The notes: generated from the sequence alone by a model not told the origin. Numbered from the stretch's first letter, positions 14,383 to 21,530 are shown. The stretch is 24,152 nt of DNA from Candidatus Nitrosopumilus sp. (GCA_029941825.1 JAPYTM010000004.1:1-24152), one strand, 5' to 3'. Numbers and translations: made by a program.

Positions 14383-15972
14383 ATGACAGAACAAAATACC
14401 ATAGGTAAAGGGATTTGGATTGACAAATTAGCATCAGAGTTACTTGAACGTGAAAAAGAACTTGGAAGAAATACAGATCTTCTAAGAGTAGAAAGTGGTC
14501 TTGGTGCTTCTGGAATTCCACATATTGGGAGTCTAGGAGATGCAGTTAGAGCATATGGAGTAAAACTAGCATTAGAAAATGTGGGATATAAATCAGAATT
14601 AATTGCATATTCAGATGACCTTGACGGATTAAGAAAAATTCCAGAGGGAATGCAAAAATTCGGGTTAGAGGAACACATTGCAAAACCAGTATCACTTATT
14701 CCAGATCCATATGGTTGTCATGATTCTTACGGAATGCACATGAGTAGTATTCTATTAGATGGGTTAGACAAAGTTGGAATAAAATATGAATTCAGAAGAG
14801 CCGTTGATACATACAAACAAGGTTTACTAAAAGATCAAATTCATACAATATTACAAAATAGTGTAAAAATTGGTGACAAAATTTCAGAATTAGTAGGGCA
14901 AGAAAAATATCAAAAATATCTCCCATATTTTCCAGTATGTGCGGAATGTAATCGCCTCTATACTGCAGAAGCTACTGAATACATTATAGATGAAAAGAAA
15001 GTGAAATACAGATGTCATGATACAGAAATAGGCTCAAAAATAATCAAAGGATGTGGTCATGAAGGAGAGGCAGACATTACAAAAGATCTTGGAAAACTAG
15101 CATGGAAAGTAGAGTTTGCGGCAAGATGGTCAGCATTTGACATCAGATTTGAAGCATATGGAAAAGACATTATGGATTCAGTTAAAGTAAATGATTGGGT
15201 ATCAGATGAGATTTTAAAATATCCACATCCACATCATGTAAAATATGAAATGTTTTTAGATAAAGGTGGAAAAAAGATTTCAAAATCATTAGGAAATGTA
15301 ATTACCGCACAAAAATGGTTAGAGTTTGGTAGTCCAAAATCAATTTTACTATTATTATACAAAAGAATTACTGGTGCACGTGAATTAGGATTTGAGGATA
15401 TCCCATCACTCATGAATGAGTATAATGAATTAGAAGACATTTACTTTGGTAGAATCAAAGTGGACAACCAAGCAAAACTTACTAAATCAAAAGGTCTCTT
15501 TGAATATGTCAATCTCCTAAACCCTCCAAAACAATCAAGCATACATGTTAACTATAGATTATTAATTGAATTAACAAAAATATTCAAAGAAAATAGAAAT
15601 GAAAGAGTAATGAAAAAATTAATTGATTATGGAGTTATAAAAAACCCAGAATCAGAAATTGAAAAACTTATTGACATTGCAGGAAACTTTGCAGATGAAT
15701 TTAATGAGCAAGAAAAAACTCAAGTGGATGTAGATGAATCTTTAAAAAAAGTATTAAAGATTCTAGTAGATGCATTAAATTCTAAAGAAGAACCAGAAGA
15801 TATTCAAAATACAATATATCAAATTGCAAAATCAAATGATGTACAACCAAAAGATTTCTTTAAAATATTATATCAGATAATACTGGGAACATCAAGAGGT
15901 CCAAAAATAGGACCGTTCATCTCAGATATAGGAAGAAAGCAAGTGGCAAAAATACTTTCAGAGTACACATAA
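14383..15972 (+). CDS. lysS: Class I lysyl-tRNA synthetase
   Basis: The 529-residue enzyme is the class I LysRS found in most archaea and some bacteria, unrelated to the class II LysRS of E. coli. The HIGH-type motif is PHIGS at 46-50 and the KMSKS-type loop is KISKS at 298-302. A zinc-binding Cys-rich insertion includes CAECNRLY and a later CHDTE/GCGHEG. The C-terminal half is helical and serves in anticodon recognition. It charges tRNA-Lys with lysine using ATP. Length is normal for the family. Elp3 lies 9 bp upstream, and a two-TM protein gene starts 2 bp downstream. Confidence 0.96.
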   Translation: MTEQNTIGKGIWIDKLASELLEREKELGRNTDLLRVESGLGASGIPHIGSLGDAVRAYGVKLALENVGYKSELIAYSDDLDGLRKIPEGMQKFGLEEHIAKPVSLIPDPYGCHDSYGMHMSSILLDGLDKVGIKYEFRRAVDTYKQGLLKDQIHTILQNSVKIGDKISELVGQEKYQKYLPYFPVCAECNRLYTAEATEYIIDEKKVKYRCHDTEIGSKIIKGCGHEGEADITKDLGKLAWKVEFAARWSAFDIRFEAYGKDIMDSVKVNDWVSDEILKYPHPHHVKYEMFLDKGGKKISKSLGNVITAQKWLEFGSPKSILLLLYKRITGARELGFEDIPSLMNEYNELEDIYFGRIKVDNQAKLTKSKGLFEYVNLLNPPKQSSIHVNYRLLIELTKIFKENRNERVMKKLIDYGVIKNPESEIEKLIDIAGNFADEFNEQEKTQVDVDESLKKVLKILVDALNSKEEPEDIQNTIYQIAKSNDVQPKDFFKILYQIILGTSRGPKIGPFISDIGRKQVAKILSEYT

Positions 15973-15974
15973 TC

Positions 15975-16175
15975 ATGGTTCACGGTGAACACAATAGATC
16001 AAGAAACAATGGCGGATTTGCATTAATTATTTTAGGTGCATTATTGTTATTTTTGGCACCAACTATCTATCCAGAAATGAGAGAATTTGGAACAATGGCA
16101 TTGATTGGAGGGATAATTATTGGTAGTATGGGGTTTTATCTCAAATTTTTTAGAGATAAGGTCAAACAAAAATAA
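15975..16175 (+). CDS. Small two-TM membrane protein, unknown
   Basis: The 66-residue protein has a polar, basic N-terminus (VHGEHNRSRNNGG), two hydrophobic helices (about 14-33 and 40-57) with small-residue patches (LGALLLF, IGGIIIGSMG), and a lysine-rich tail. The positive-inside pattern suggests both ends face the cytoplasm. I recognise no family. It starts 2 bp after the lysS stop and is followed by the coiled-coil gene after 37 bp, so it sits inside the elp3-lysS run. The link to those genes is probably only transcriptional. Confidence 0.72.
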   Translation: MVHGEHNRSRNNGGFALIILGALLLFLAPTIYPEMREFGTMALIGGIIIGSMGFYLKFFRDKVKQK

Positions 16176-16198
16176 AGAAAGATTCATCTTTTGGGAAT

Positions 16199-16203
16199 AG
16201 GAG
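16199..16203 (+). promoter_or_regulatory. Shine-Dalgarno site of the coiled-coil gene
   Basis: aggag ends 9 nt before the ATG at 16213. A leader with a ribosome binding site fits an internal gene of an operon rather than a leaderless one. Confidence 0.45.
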
Positions 16204-16212
16204 TAATAGAAA

Positions 16213-16980
16213 ATGGGATTTTTTGGGAATAAAAAAACAGAAGAGAAAATATCTGAAAAAAGTGAAAAACATGCACTAAAAGAAGAACTCGAAACAAAAG
16301 TTGAAAACCTGCAAAAAGAATTTCAGATAAAACAAGAAGAAAATGATAACATAATACAAAAAATTCAGACTGTGAAAGAAGAATATGACACTACAGTCAG
16401 TAACTTAATGTTGGTAAAAAAAGAACTTAATCAAAAAAAGATGGAGTTAGATGTTATTCAAAGAGAACATAAAGTGGTTTTAGAAAGAATAAAAAATTCA
16501 GAACAAATTAAAGATTCAAAATTCATTGATGAATTTAATAAAACTGGAAAAAATCTTTCAAAGATAAGAGAAGAGTTAGATGAACTTACAAAAAAGCAAA
16601 AAGGAGTTAAAGATGAAATTGTAAAAGAACAATCAAATCTTCATGGAATTAAAAAACAGCAAATAGAATCTGAAAAAGAGTTAGATGAAGCAAATTCTAG
16701 ATTATATAATGCAAATGAAGAATTAGAGAAAAAAGAGAATTTTCAAGATACTAGTATTTTTACTCCAAAAGAAAAAGAATTCATTGAAGGGAGTAAAATA
16801 AATCAAAAAAGTTCAGCAGGGATTATTGAAGCAGCAAGTGCAGTAGTGGGTTCATTAAAATCAAAACTCAATATGACACAAAAGGAATTAGAAGCACTTC
16901 AATTACTTTTAGAAAAAGAAAGAGAAGAACATGAAAAAGTTAAACTGGAATTAGAAAAACTCAAAGCATTATCAAAATAA
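16213..16980 (+). CDS. Coiled-coil protein, unknown function
   Basis: The 255-residue protein is made mostly of heptad-rich, Glu/Lys-rich helix: about 12-180, then a short non-coiled stretch (FTPKEKEFIEGSKINQKSSA, about 187-206), a small hydrophobic part (GIIEAASAVVGSLKSKLNMT), and a final coiled coil. It has no signal peptide or membrane segment and no cysteine. The shape recalls the arms of SMC-like or scaffold proteins, but there is no ATPase domain. The N-terminal MGFFGNKK could be an amphipathic or membrane-touching patch. It is the last gene of the elp3-lysS run, has its own Shine-Dalgarno site, and its stop is directly followed by that of the convergent PPOX-like gene. Confidence 0.72.
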   Translation: MGFFGNKKTEEKISEKSEKHALKEELETKVENLQKEFQIKQEENDNIIQKIQTVKEEYDTTVSNLMLVKKELNQKKMELDVIQREHKVVLERIKNSEQIKDSKFIDEFNKTGKNLSKIREELDELTKKQKGVKDEIVKEQSNLHGIKKQQIESEKELDEANSRLYNANEELEKKENFQDTSIFTPKEKEFIEGSKINQKSSAGIIEAASAVVGSLKSKLNMTQKELEALQLLLEKEREEHEKVKLELEKLKALSK

Positions 16981-17427
16981 TTATAAAACTTCAAAATGTT
17001 TTTTCCATTTAGATTTAATATCGTGTTCAGAAAATCCCAAATCATATAACGGTGATATTACATCAGTTACACTTGAAACATCAACTAACACGATTGACTT
17101 TATCTTACTTTTGATACCATTGTGTCTATAATGACTCAAAATTTCCTTAAACAGTATACCATCTTCAACAATACGCGCCACACCTTTGAACAAATATCCC
17201 TTACGTGAAAGAGGATCAATTACATTAATTTCCACATGAGGGTTACTTTGTAAATTATTAACAGTATCAGGTGAACGAATATCTGCAAATGCTAATACAT
17301 CTGAATCCCAACCAATGATAGTTCCCTTTGGTGAAAGATTGGGTTTCCCATCAAGAGAAACTGTTGCAACATATCCTAATTTTTGAAGATTCAAAAAATC
17401 TTTAATTTTTTGTGTGATCAGAGCCAT
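16981..17427 (-). CDS. Pyridoxamine 5'-phosphate oxidase-like flavin-binding protein
   Basis: The 148-residue protein has the split-barrel PPOX fold: LGYVATVSLDGKPNLSPKGT (about 17-36) is the FMN-binding first hairpin, then VLAFADIRSPDTVNNLQSNP, VEINVIDPLSRKGYLFKGVA, and a short C-terminal helix. Proteins of this size are usually FMN-, heme- or F420-dependent reductases or oxidases rather than true PdxH. With F420 genes nearby in the window, F420 as cofactor is possible but not shown by any motif I can name. The gene converges with the coiled-coil gene with no spacer. Its ATG at 17427 has AT-rich sequence upstream (ctaattacattatag on the minus strand). Confidence 0.85.
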   Translation of the reverse strand: MALITQKIKDFLNLQKLGYVATVSLDGKPNLSPKGTIIGWDSDVLAFADIRSPDTVNNLQSNPHVEINVIDPLSRKGYLFKGVARIVEDGILFKEILSHYRHNGIKSKIKSIVLVDVSSVTDVISPLYDLGFSEHDIKSKWKKHFEVL

Positions 17428-17466
17428 AATTATTACAGATTTCTATAATGTAATTAGTTTTCAAAG

Positions 17467-17565
17467 TTATCGCATAAACTCAACCATTTCAATTGAAAAG
17501 AAAAAAAATGCAATCCCCCCTCCAATAATTCCAATCCAAGCTGCAATTTGTTTAGTTTTAGACAT
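17467..17565 (-). CDS. 32-residue single-TM microprotein (candidate)
   Basis: The frame reads ATG, a basic start (MSKTKQ), one hydrophobic helix (about 7-25, with AAWIGIIGGGIAFFFF), then SIEMVEFMR and TAA. It lies 39 bp upstream of the PPOX-like gene on the same strand. The longer opposite-strand frame at 17414-17614 looks like its shadow. A TM helix with a GGG patch and positive-inside charge is coding-like, but length alone gives little support. Function unknown. Confidence 0.5.
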   Translation of the reverse strand: MSKTKQIAAWIGIIGGGIAFFFFSIEMVEFMR

Positions 17566-17648
17566 TGTGAGTGATTTTTCAAACGTACTATTGAATCTAG
17601 TTGAATTTCCTTAGACAGTTATAATTAAACTGGAAGTAAATAGTATTA

Positions 17649-17795
17649 ATGGTAAATATCAAAAGCATTGGAAGATTTTTTATGTTCATTGTTGTTGGAT
17701 TTATTACAATAATTGTTGGCTCTTTTATGATTAGAGGAACTATGCATATGTGGGATAAGCAAGAAGATCATAAAACAAATGATGACAAGGACTAA
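17649..17795 (+). CDS. 48-residue single-TM microprotein
   Basis: It has an ATG start, a short basic N-terminus (MVNIKSIGR), a hydrophobic helix (about 10-27), a second less hydrophobic stretch (MIRGTMHMW), and a very charged tail (DKQEDHKTNDDKD). The sharp division into helix and polar tail is protein-like. A TATA-like ttataatta at about 17619-17627 lies close to 26 bp upstream of the start. It is divergent from the 32-residue ORF across 83 bp. I recognise no family; a one-pass membrane protein with a cytoplasmic or external acidic tail is what the sequence shows. Confidence 0.55.
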   Translation: MVNIKSIGRFFMFIVVGFITIIVGSFMIRGTMHMWDKQEDHKTNDDKD

Positions 17796-17844
17796 AAACA
17801 AGTTTCAATAAAGATCAATTAGATTGTTTCAAGATTCCAGTATA

Positions 17845-18123
17845 ATGAAATCACTTGATATTTACATTAAAAGAAGAATACAAGAAATACCAACTGAAAT
17901 CAAACAAACATTTCCCAATATTAAACAAATTTGGAAATGTAATGATGAATTAGATTTTCTTTACGGGTATTATGTTGGAAAAATAGAAGAAGGCGCATTA
18001 CATTATTTACTTAAAGCAACTCGTGCATCAGCTGGTGGATATGTGGACACTTTTGAAATAAGAGGGATTATTGAAACACATAAGCAAGAATTACAAAATG
18101 CAATAAAATATGCAATCAATTAG
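17845..18123 (+). CDS. Small soluble protein, unknown
   Basis: From the ATG at 17845 the protein has 92 residues; an in-frame TTG at 17824 would add seven. It reads as alternating helix and strand: SLDIYIKRRIQEIPTEIKQT, then IWKCNDELDFLYGYYVGKIE, a glycine-containing turn (ASAGGYVDTFE) and a C-terminal helix (IIETHKQELQNAIKYAI). There is one cysteine and no membrane segment. I do not recognise the family, though codon use and composition are like the neighbours. It is 49 bp after the 48-residue ORF and 33 bp before the Cys-rich 57-residue ORF. Confidence 0.68.
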   Translation: MKSLDIYIKRRIQEIPTEIKQTFPNIKQIWKCNDELDFLYGYYVGKIEEGALHYLLKATRASAGGYVDTFEIRGIIETHKQELQNAIKYAIN

Positions 18124-18156
18124 TGAGGTAGAAATACTAGCAAAATAAGGTTGAGT

Positions 18157-18330
18157 ATGGTAGGTCCACAAGATGGGGGATTTGGATTTGATCAATCTAA
18201 AAAATACACAACTATAGAAAATATTGATGAGATTTGTGTTCAATGTCAAGCAGGTCAGCATAAGAAATGTTTGAAAAAAGCAAAACAACAAAAAGTTTGT
18301 GAATGTGAACACTGTATGATTTATGGATAA
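18157..18330 (+). CDS. 57-residue Cys-rich protein (probable metal-binding)
   Basis: The N-terminus is glycine-rich (MVGPQDGGFGFD), followed by a lysine-rich part. It has six cysteines: the CVQC knuckle, the C of KKCLKK, and the CECEHC cluster near the end, with a histidine between them (GQHKKC). CxxC plus CxCxxC is a zinc- or iron-sulfur-type pattern. The start is the ATG at 18157; I see no strong Shine-Dalgarno site. It is in line with two more tiny Cys-containing ORFs downstream. Function unknown. Confidence 0.62.
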   Translation: MVGPQDGGFGFDQSKKYTTIENIDEICVQCQAGQHKKCLKKAKQQKVCECEHCMIYG

Positions 18331-18382
18331 ATTAAGAAAATAACAAGAAATTTTTTAATAAGATGTAAATCTAGATCTAATC

Positions 18383-18505
18383 TTGTCAAATCAATACAAA
18401 TTCAAATGTAAATTTTGTGAAATGGATTTTGAAGATAATCTAATAGAACTAGGACTACACATTGAAAAAATTCACGATAATTTAAAAACTAACGATAGTT
18501 TGTAA
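18383..18505 (+). CDS. 40-residue C2H2 zinc-finger-like microprotein
   Basis: The whole protein is one classical-looking zinc finger: CKFC (Cys9 and Cys12), a linker with hydrophobic core positions (MDFEDNLIELGL), then His26-x4-His31 (HIEKIH), and a polar tail. The start is a TTG at 18383. The TATA-like tttttaataag at about 18350-18360 is centred roughly 26 bp upstream, so a leaderless TTG start is well placed. Tiny C2H2-type proteins occur widely in archaea and may bind nucleic acid or protein; the partner here is unknown. Confidence 0.65.
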   Translation: MSNQYKFKCKFCEMDFEDNLIELGLHIEKIHDNLKTNDSL

Positions 18506-18520
18506 GAAACACCACTTGGA

Positions 18521-18631
18521 ATGAACTGTAATAACAAGAAAATTGGATGTTATCATGATAAAATCATACATCTTGATGGTAACGGAAAATGTATAATGAA
18601 AAAATGTAAATGTGAAAAATTTGAAAATTAG
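18521..18631 (+). CDS. 36-residue Cys-rich microprotein (candidate)
   Basis: The frame runs from an ATG at 18521 to a TAG, with Cys3, Cys10, Cys24, Cys29 and Cys31 and His12 and His17. The CKC pair near the end resembles the CxC clusters of the other small proteins in this window. It starts 15 bp after the zinc-finger ORF and converges with ferritin. The high content of Cys, Lys and His is unusual for a chance ORF in AT-rich DNA, but the length is small. Metal binding is plausible; function unknown. Confidence 0.5.
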   Translation: MNCNNKKIGCYHDKIIHLDGNGKCIMKKCKCEKFEN

Positions 18632-18651
18632 TAATTGTCTTGTAAAATGTT

Positions 18652-19170
18652 CTAAGCAGTAGGATCGGCGTCAGGAGTTGTAGATTCTGTGGCTAAAATT
18701 TTATCAATCTCATTAATTGCCAATTTATCTCTACCAATAAGATCAAATTTTTGTAATAGTGTTTCAAATTTTGTTTCCTCTTGGACTTGCTCGTTTACAA
18801 ACCATTCCAAGAATGCATATGTAGAATGATCTTTTTCTTTTTGTGTAATTTCAACCATCTTATGAATTGCTTTAGTTACAGATTGTTCATTTTTTAGTGC
18901 AGTTTTAAGAATTCCTTCAAGAGATTTGAAAGAACCTGATGGTGCTTTAATTGCAGGAATTGATGCATACGCACCCATATCATTTAGATAATGAACAACT
19001 TTAATCATATGAGTTCGTTCCTCATCAGATTGCATATAGAAATAATTTGCAGCCCCTTGATATCCAATAACCTCACACCAAGATGCCATTGCAAGATAAC
19101 TATTTGATGCTGCACCTTCAAGGGCTACTTGATCATTTAGTGATTTTTTCATTTTAGGGGAAATTTTCAT
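18652..19170 (-). CDS. Ferritin (non-heme iron storage)
   Basis: The 172-residue protein is a four-helix-bundle ferritin of the FtnA type. Ferroxidase ligands are recognisable: Glu18 (VALEGAASNSYLAM), Glu51 and His54 in QSDEERTHMIK, a glutamate in LKNEQSVTKAI, and the EWFVNEQVQEETKF block in helix D. There is no heme-binding methionine that I can place. It would assemble as a 24-mer that oxidises and stores Fe2+, useful in an organism that needs iron and copper enzymes and meets oxygen. The tail STTPDADPTA is polar. The ATG at 19170 has a TATA-like atatta 25-30 bp upstream, so a leaderless transcript is likely. The divergent gene starts about 95 bp away, so the region between may hold an iron-responsive site, which I cannot identify. 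Confidence 0.94.
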   Translation of the reverse strand: MKISPKMKKSLNDQVALEGAASNSYLAMASWCEVIGYQGAANYFYMQSDEERTHMIKVVHYLNDMGAYASIPAIKAPSGSFKSLEGILKTALKNEQSVTKAIHKMVEITQKEKDHSTYAFLEWFVNEQVQEETKFETLLQKFDLIGRDKLAINEIDKILATESTTPDADPTA

Positions 19171-19194
19171 ATCTCTATTTTGAATGATTGCAGT

Positions 19195-19200
19195 ATATTA
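19195..19200 (-). promoter_or_regulatory. TATA-like box of the ferritin gene
   Basis: On the minus strand the box reads taatat within tttttaatatac. It is centred about 27 bp upstream of the ferritin ATG at 19170, the archaeal spacing for a leaderless mRNA. Confidence 0.45.
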
Positions 19201-19235
19201 AAAAACTTGTTTAAATCCCTCACATCAAGATTAAG

Positions 19236-19243
19236 TTTAATAG
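19236..19243 (+). promoter_or_regulatory. TATA-like box of the 100-residue protein gene
   Basis: tttaatag is centred about 26 bp before the ATG at 19266. This favours that start over the in-frame TTG at 19248. Confidence 0.4.
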
Positions 19244-19265
19244 TTTATTGTACAAAACATACATA

Positions 19266-19568
19266 ATGTTATTTGGGGTTTTTGCGACACATAGTCCAGA
19301 ATCTTGTCCAATAAATAATGAAGCCAGTAAAAAAACATTCATCCAAATGAAAAATAAGATGGATGTGGAGATGAAGAAATACAACATAAACAAAATTGTT
19401 GAATTTTACATGTCAGTTTTAGAACATCAGTGGATCATAATTATTGATGCAGTACATGCACATGACATTGAACGATTATGTATTGATGTTGGAATTTCAT
19501 CAATGAGTACAGTCAAAATAGTTCCGATGAATCTGTACGAAGACGTAATTGCAAGACTAGACAAGTAA
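19266..19568 (+). CDS. Small protein of ferredoxin-like alpha/beta type, unknown
   Basis: From the ATG at 19266 the protein has 100 residues. It begins with a hydrophobic strand (MLFGVFATHSPESCPINNEA), then a helix (KKTFIQMKNKMDVEMKKYN), two strands (IVEFYMSVLEHQWIIIIDA), a helix (AHDIERLCIDVG) and a last strand (STVKIVPMN). This beta-alpha-beta-beta-alpha-beta order is that of ferredoxin-like dimeric barrels such as GYD, dabb and DUF3303-type proteins. A conserved-looking HSPESCP near the start could be a functional site. I cannot assign a named family with certainty. It is divergent from ferritin and stands alone. Confidence 0.68.
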   Translation: MLFGVFATHSPESCPINNEASKKTFIQMKNKMDVEMKKYNINKIVEFYMSVLEHQWIIIIDAVHAHDIERLCIDVGISSMSTVKIVPMNLYEDVIARLDK

Positions 19569-19643
19569 AAAGTAATTAGTAAAATTTGTATGATTAGTTA
19601 TTTTGTTATTCGTAAATCATGAATTATTTTTGAATTTGTTATT

Positions 19644-20015
19644 TTATACAACATTGGGATTCCATGAGACGTCAATCCAAATCCCTATCACTTTAACGTG
19701 AAAATCCCATGAAGATATTATTTCCACTCCTTTTTTTATTTGAGAAATGTGCTCTTCATCGGATACAGGGTTTCCAGCACAGTCATGGTGACCAGATATT
19801 ACAATCAATTCAGATTTATGGGCATTAATTGATATTCCAACCTTAGTTTTGATTGATTCAAGATCAGAATTTGTAACTATTTTTTTATCAACACCAGGTT
19901 CTGTAATTACATCAACAAAATCAATCGAATAGTTTTCTTTAATCCATTTTATTAACGGAAATTGTATTCTTCCATCCATGCATGAAACAGATGTTGCAAA
20001 TTTTCCCTCTACCAT
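19644..20015 (-). CDS. Minimal beta-carbonic-anhydrase-like protein
   Basis: The 123-residue protein carries the key beta-class carbonic anhydrase motifs: Cys12-x-Asp14-x-Arg16 (SCMDGRIQF) and His76-x2-Cys79 (VISGHHDCAGNP). In beta-CAs these supply the zinc ligands Cys, His, Cys and the Asp-Arg dyad. The protein is much shorter than the usual 170-220 residues, lacking the N-terminal arm and much of the C-terminal helices. It may be a reduced zinc protein with or without CO2 hydration activity. A TATA-like attttatt about 26 bp upstream of the ATG at 20015 supports its own leaderless promoter, although tag lies only 28 bp upstream on the same strand. The motifs are clearly seen; catalysis is inference. 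Confidence 0.75.
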   Translation of the reverse strand: MVEGKFATSVSCMDGRIQFPLIKWIKENYSIDFVDVITEPGVDKKIVTNSDLESIKTKVGISINAHKSELIVISGHHDCAGNPVSDEEHISQIKKGVEIISSWDFHVKVIGIWIDVSWNPNVV

Positions 20016-20043
20016 AATGTATCAAACAAGTAGTAGAATAAAA

Positions 20044-20598
20044 TTATTCTCCATACCTAAAACAATCTACAGTATGATCATTTACCATTCCTACTGCTTG
20101 CATTAATGCATAACAAATTGTAGAACCTACGAAATTAAAACCATATTTTTTGAGATCTTGACTTAGTTTTTCAGATATTTCGGTAGATGTGGGGATTTCA
20201 GAATATTTTTTGAATTTATTTTTAATGGGTTTATGATTTACAAAACTCCACAAATATTTATCAAATGAGCCAAATTCTTTTTGAATTTTGAGGAATTGTT
20301 TTGCATTATTAATGGCGGAATTTATTTTTAATTTGTTTCTAATAATAGACTCATCTTTGAGTAGTTTTTGTACATGTTTTTGAGTATATTTTGAGACTTT
20401 GAGAGCATTAAAATTAGAAAATGCATTTTTGTATCCATCTCGACGTTTAAGAATAATACTCCAAGAAAGCCCAGCTTGTGCACCTTCAAGAATTAAAAAT
20501 TCAAATAGTTTTCTATCAACATGTTGTGGATTGCCCCATTCCTCATCATGATATAGTACACTGAGATCATCTTTTGCCCATGCACATCTTTTCTTCAT
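20044..20598 (-). CDS. tag: DNA-3-methyladenine glycosylase I
   Basis: The 184-residue protein is a full-length Tag. The zinc snap residues sit near both ends: Cys5 and His17, and His175 and Cys179 (NDHTVDCFRYG). Tyr16, Glu38 and Trp46 (YHDEEWG; LILEGAQAGLSW) line the base pocket as in E. coli Tag, with almost identical numbering. It removes 3-methyladenine from alkylated DNA and leaves an abasic site for base-excision repair. The ATG at 20598 follows a short divergent intergenic region of 38 bp shared with the four-TM gene. Tag is common in bacteria and sporadic in archaea, so past transfer is possible, but composition is like the neighbours. Confidence 0.94.
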   Translation of the reverse strand: MKKRCAWAKDDLSVLYHDEEWGNPQHVDRKLFEFLILEGAQAGLSWSIILKRRDGYKNAFSNFNALKVSKYTQKHVQKLLKDESIIRNKLKINSAINNAKQFLKIQKEFGSFDKYLWSFVNHKPIKNKFKKYSEIPTSTEISEKLSQDLKKYGFNFVGSTICYALMQAVGMVNDHTVDCFRYGE

Positions 20599-20636
20599 GA
20601 TATGATAAAATGATTACAAAATATTAGTTGTAAGGA

Positions 20637-21074
20637 ATGGAAAAAAATATGAAACTGAACAAGCAATTGCTACAGATTAATAGAAATTTTCTAATTTGTT
20701 TTGTAATTTCAGCATCACTATCAGCAGTATTTTCCCAGATGTTATCAGAGTATGACAGTGTAATCAATACAAGTATGACTATAATCTTTGGGTATGTCGT
20801 ATATTTTGGAATTTTTTCCACTTTATTTTATCTAGATAATAAAGTACGTTACAAAACAATGTCATCAAAATTAATCAAAAAGGAGTTGATTTCATTAATT
20901 TCATCATTTGGAGTAGGCGAGGTAATTTATCTCGGGACTAGATGGCCAACATTGTATTATTTTCTAGAAATAGGAATAGAGCCATTTGCAGCATCACTAA
21001 TTTCAGAAATCATTGCAACTGCACTATACATGATGTCAGTTACAATATTTTTAAGAAAAACAAAAACGTTTTAG
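20637..21074 (+). CDS. Four-TM membrane protein, unknown
   Basis: The 145-residue protein has a basic N-terminus (MEKNMKLNKQLLQINR) and four hydrophobic stretches at about 17-36, 43-65, 83-105 and 112-138, with a lysine-rich loop between the second and third (DNKVRYKTMSSKLIKKE) and a lysine tail. Both ends are predicted inside. The third and fourth segments hold GVGEVIYLGTRWPTLYYFLE and IEPFAASLISEIIATALYM. I recognise no transporter or enzyme motif. ATG at 20637 is used; ATG at 20649 is a second choice. It is divergent from tag and converges with the CBS gene with no spacer. Confidence 0.7.
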   Translation: MEKNMKLNKQLLQINRNFLICFVISASLSAVFSQMLSEYDSVINTSMTIIFGYVVYFGIFSTLFYLDNKVRYKTMSSKLIKKELISLISSFGVGEVIYLGTRWPTLYYFLEIGIEPFAASLISEIIATALYMMSVTIFLRKTKTF

Positions 21075-21473
21075 CTACTTTGCCAATTGATTAACTAAAT
21101 TAGTGGATGTAAGTATTCCAATAATTTTATCATTTTCAGTTACTGCAAGTTTTCTAATTTTTTTACTACTCATCATTTCTGCTGCAATAGAGATTGGTTC
21201 GTTGTGGTTAATTGTAATTAGTGGTGAGGACATTACTTTTTCAACTGGTGTATCAAATGAAAGATTATTTGCGACAATTTTTACTGCAAAATCTCTATCA
21301 GTAATAATTCCAACAGGTACATCATTATCTTTGACAATAATTGCACCTATTCCACATTGATCCATCATTTTTGCTATTTGAAATAGGGTTGTAGTGGGAT
21401 TTACAGAAATTAATGCAGTAGTCATAATATCTTTAACTAGAATTGAAGAGTAATTGAAATCTTCACTACTCAT
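21075..21473 (-). CDS. Two-CBS-domain protein
   Basis: From the ATG at 21473 the protein has 132 residues, nearly all of it a pair of CBS domains: VKDIMTTALISVNPTTTL to GIITDRDFAVKIV, then VEKVMSSPLITINHNEPI to GILTSTNLVNQL. Such Bateman modules bind adenine nucleotides and sense energy or SAM state, usually to control a partner protein; here no effector domain is attached. An in-frame TTG at 21479 would add two residues, but the TATA-like tatttaa at 21495-21501 is centred 25 bp from the ATG. Archaea often carry many stand-alone CBS proteins. The partner is not evident from the neighbours. Confidence 0.9.
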   Translation of the reverse strand: MSSEDFNYSSILVKDIMTTALISVNPTTTLFQIAKMMDQCGIGAIIVKDNDVPVGIITDRDFAVKIVANNLSFDTPVEKVMSSPLITINHNEPISIAAEMMSSKKIRKLAVTENDKIIGILTSTNLVNQLAK

Positions 21474-21530
21474 TATCAAAATAAGGCATTATGATATTTA
21501 AGATATTCATGAAATAGTGTATTACAAAAT

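Noticed and set aside
17414..17614. 66-codon plus-strand frame between the PPOX-like gene and the 48-residue ORF
   Set aside because: It overlaps the PPOX start and has an odd composition (IPPPIIPIQAA). The opposite-strand 32-codon frame looks more like a real protein.
18091..18312. 73-codon minus-strand frame
   Set aside because: It is antisense to the 57-residue Cys-rich ORF and rich in Phe/Leu/Thr as expected for a shadow of Lys-rich codons.
19201..19240. Iron-regulator (DtxR/IdeR-type) operator between ferritin and the divergent gene
   Set aside because: Only imperfect T/A-rich half-sites (tttaaat, ttaagtt) are present, and no convincing palindrome.
20624..20821. 65-codon minus-strand frame
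   Set aside because: It overlaps the start of the four-TM gene in antisense and has no features.
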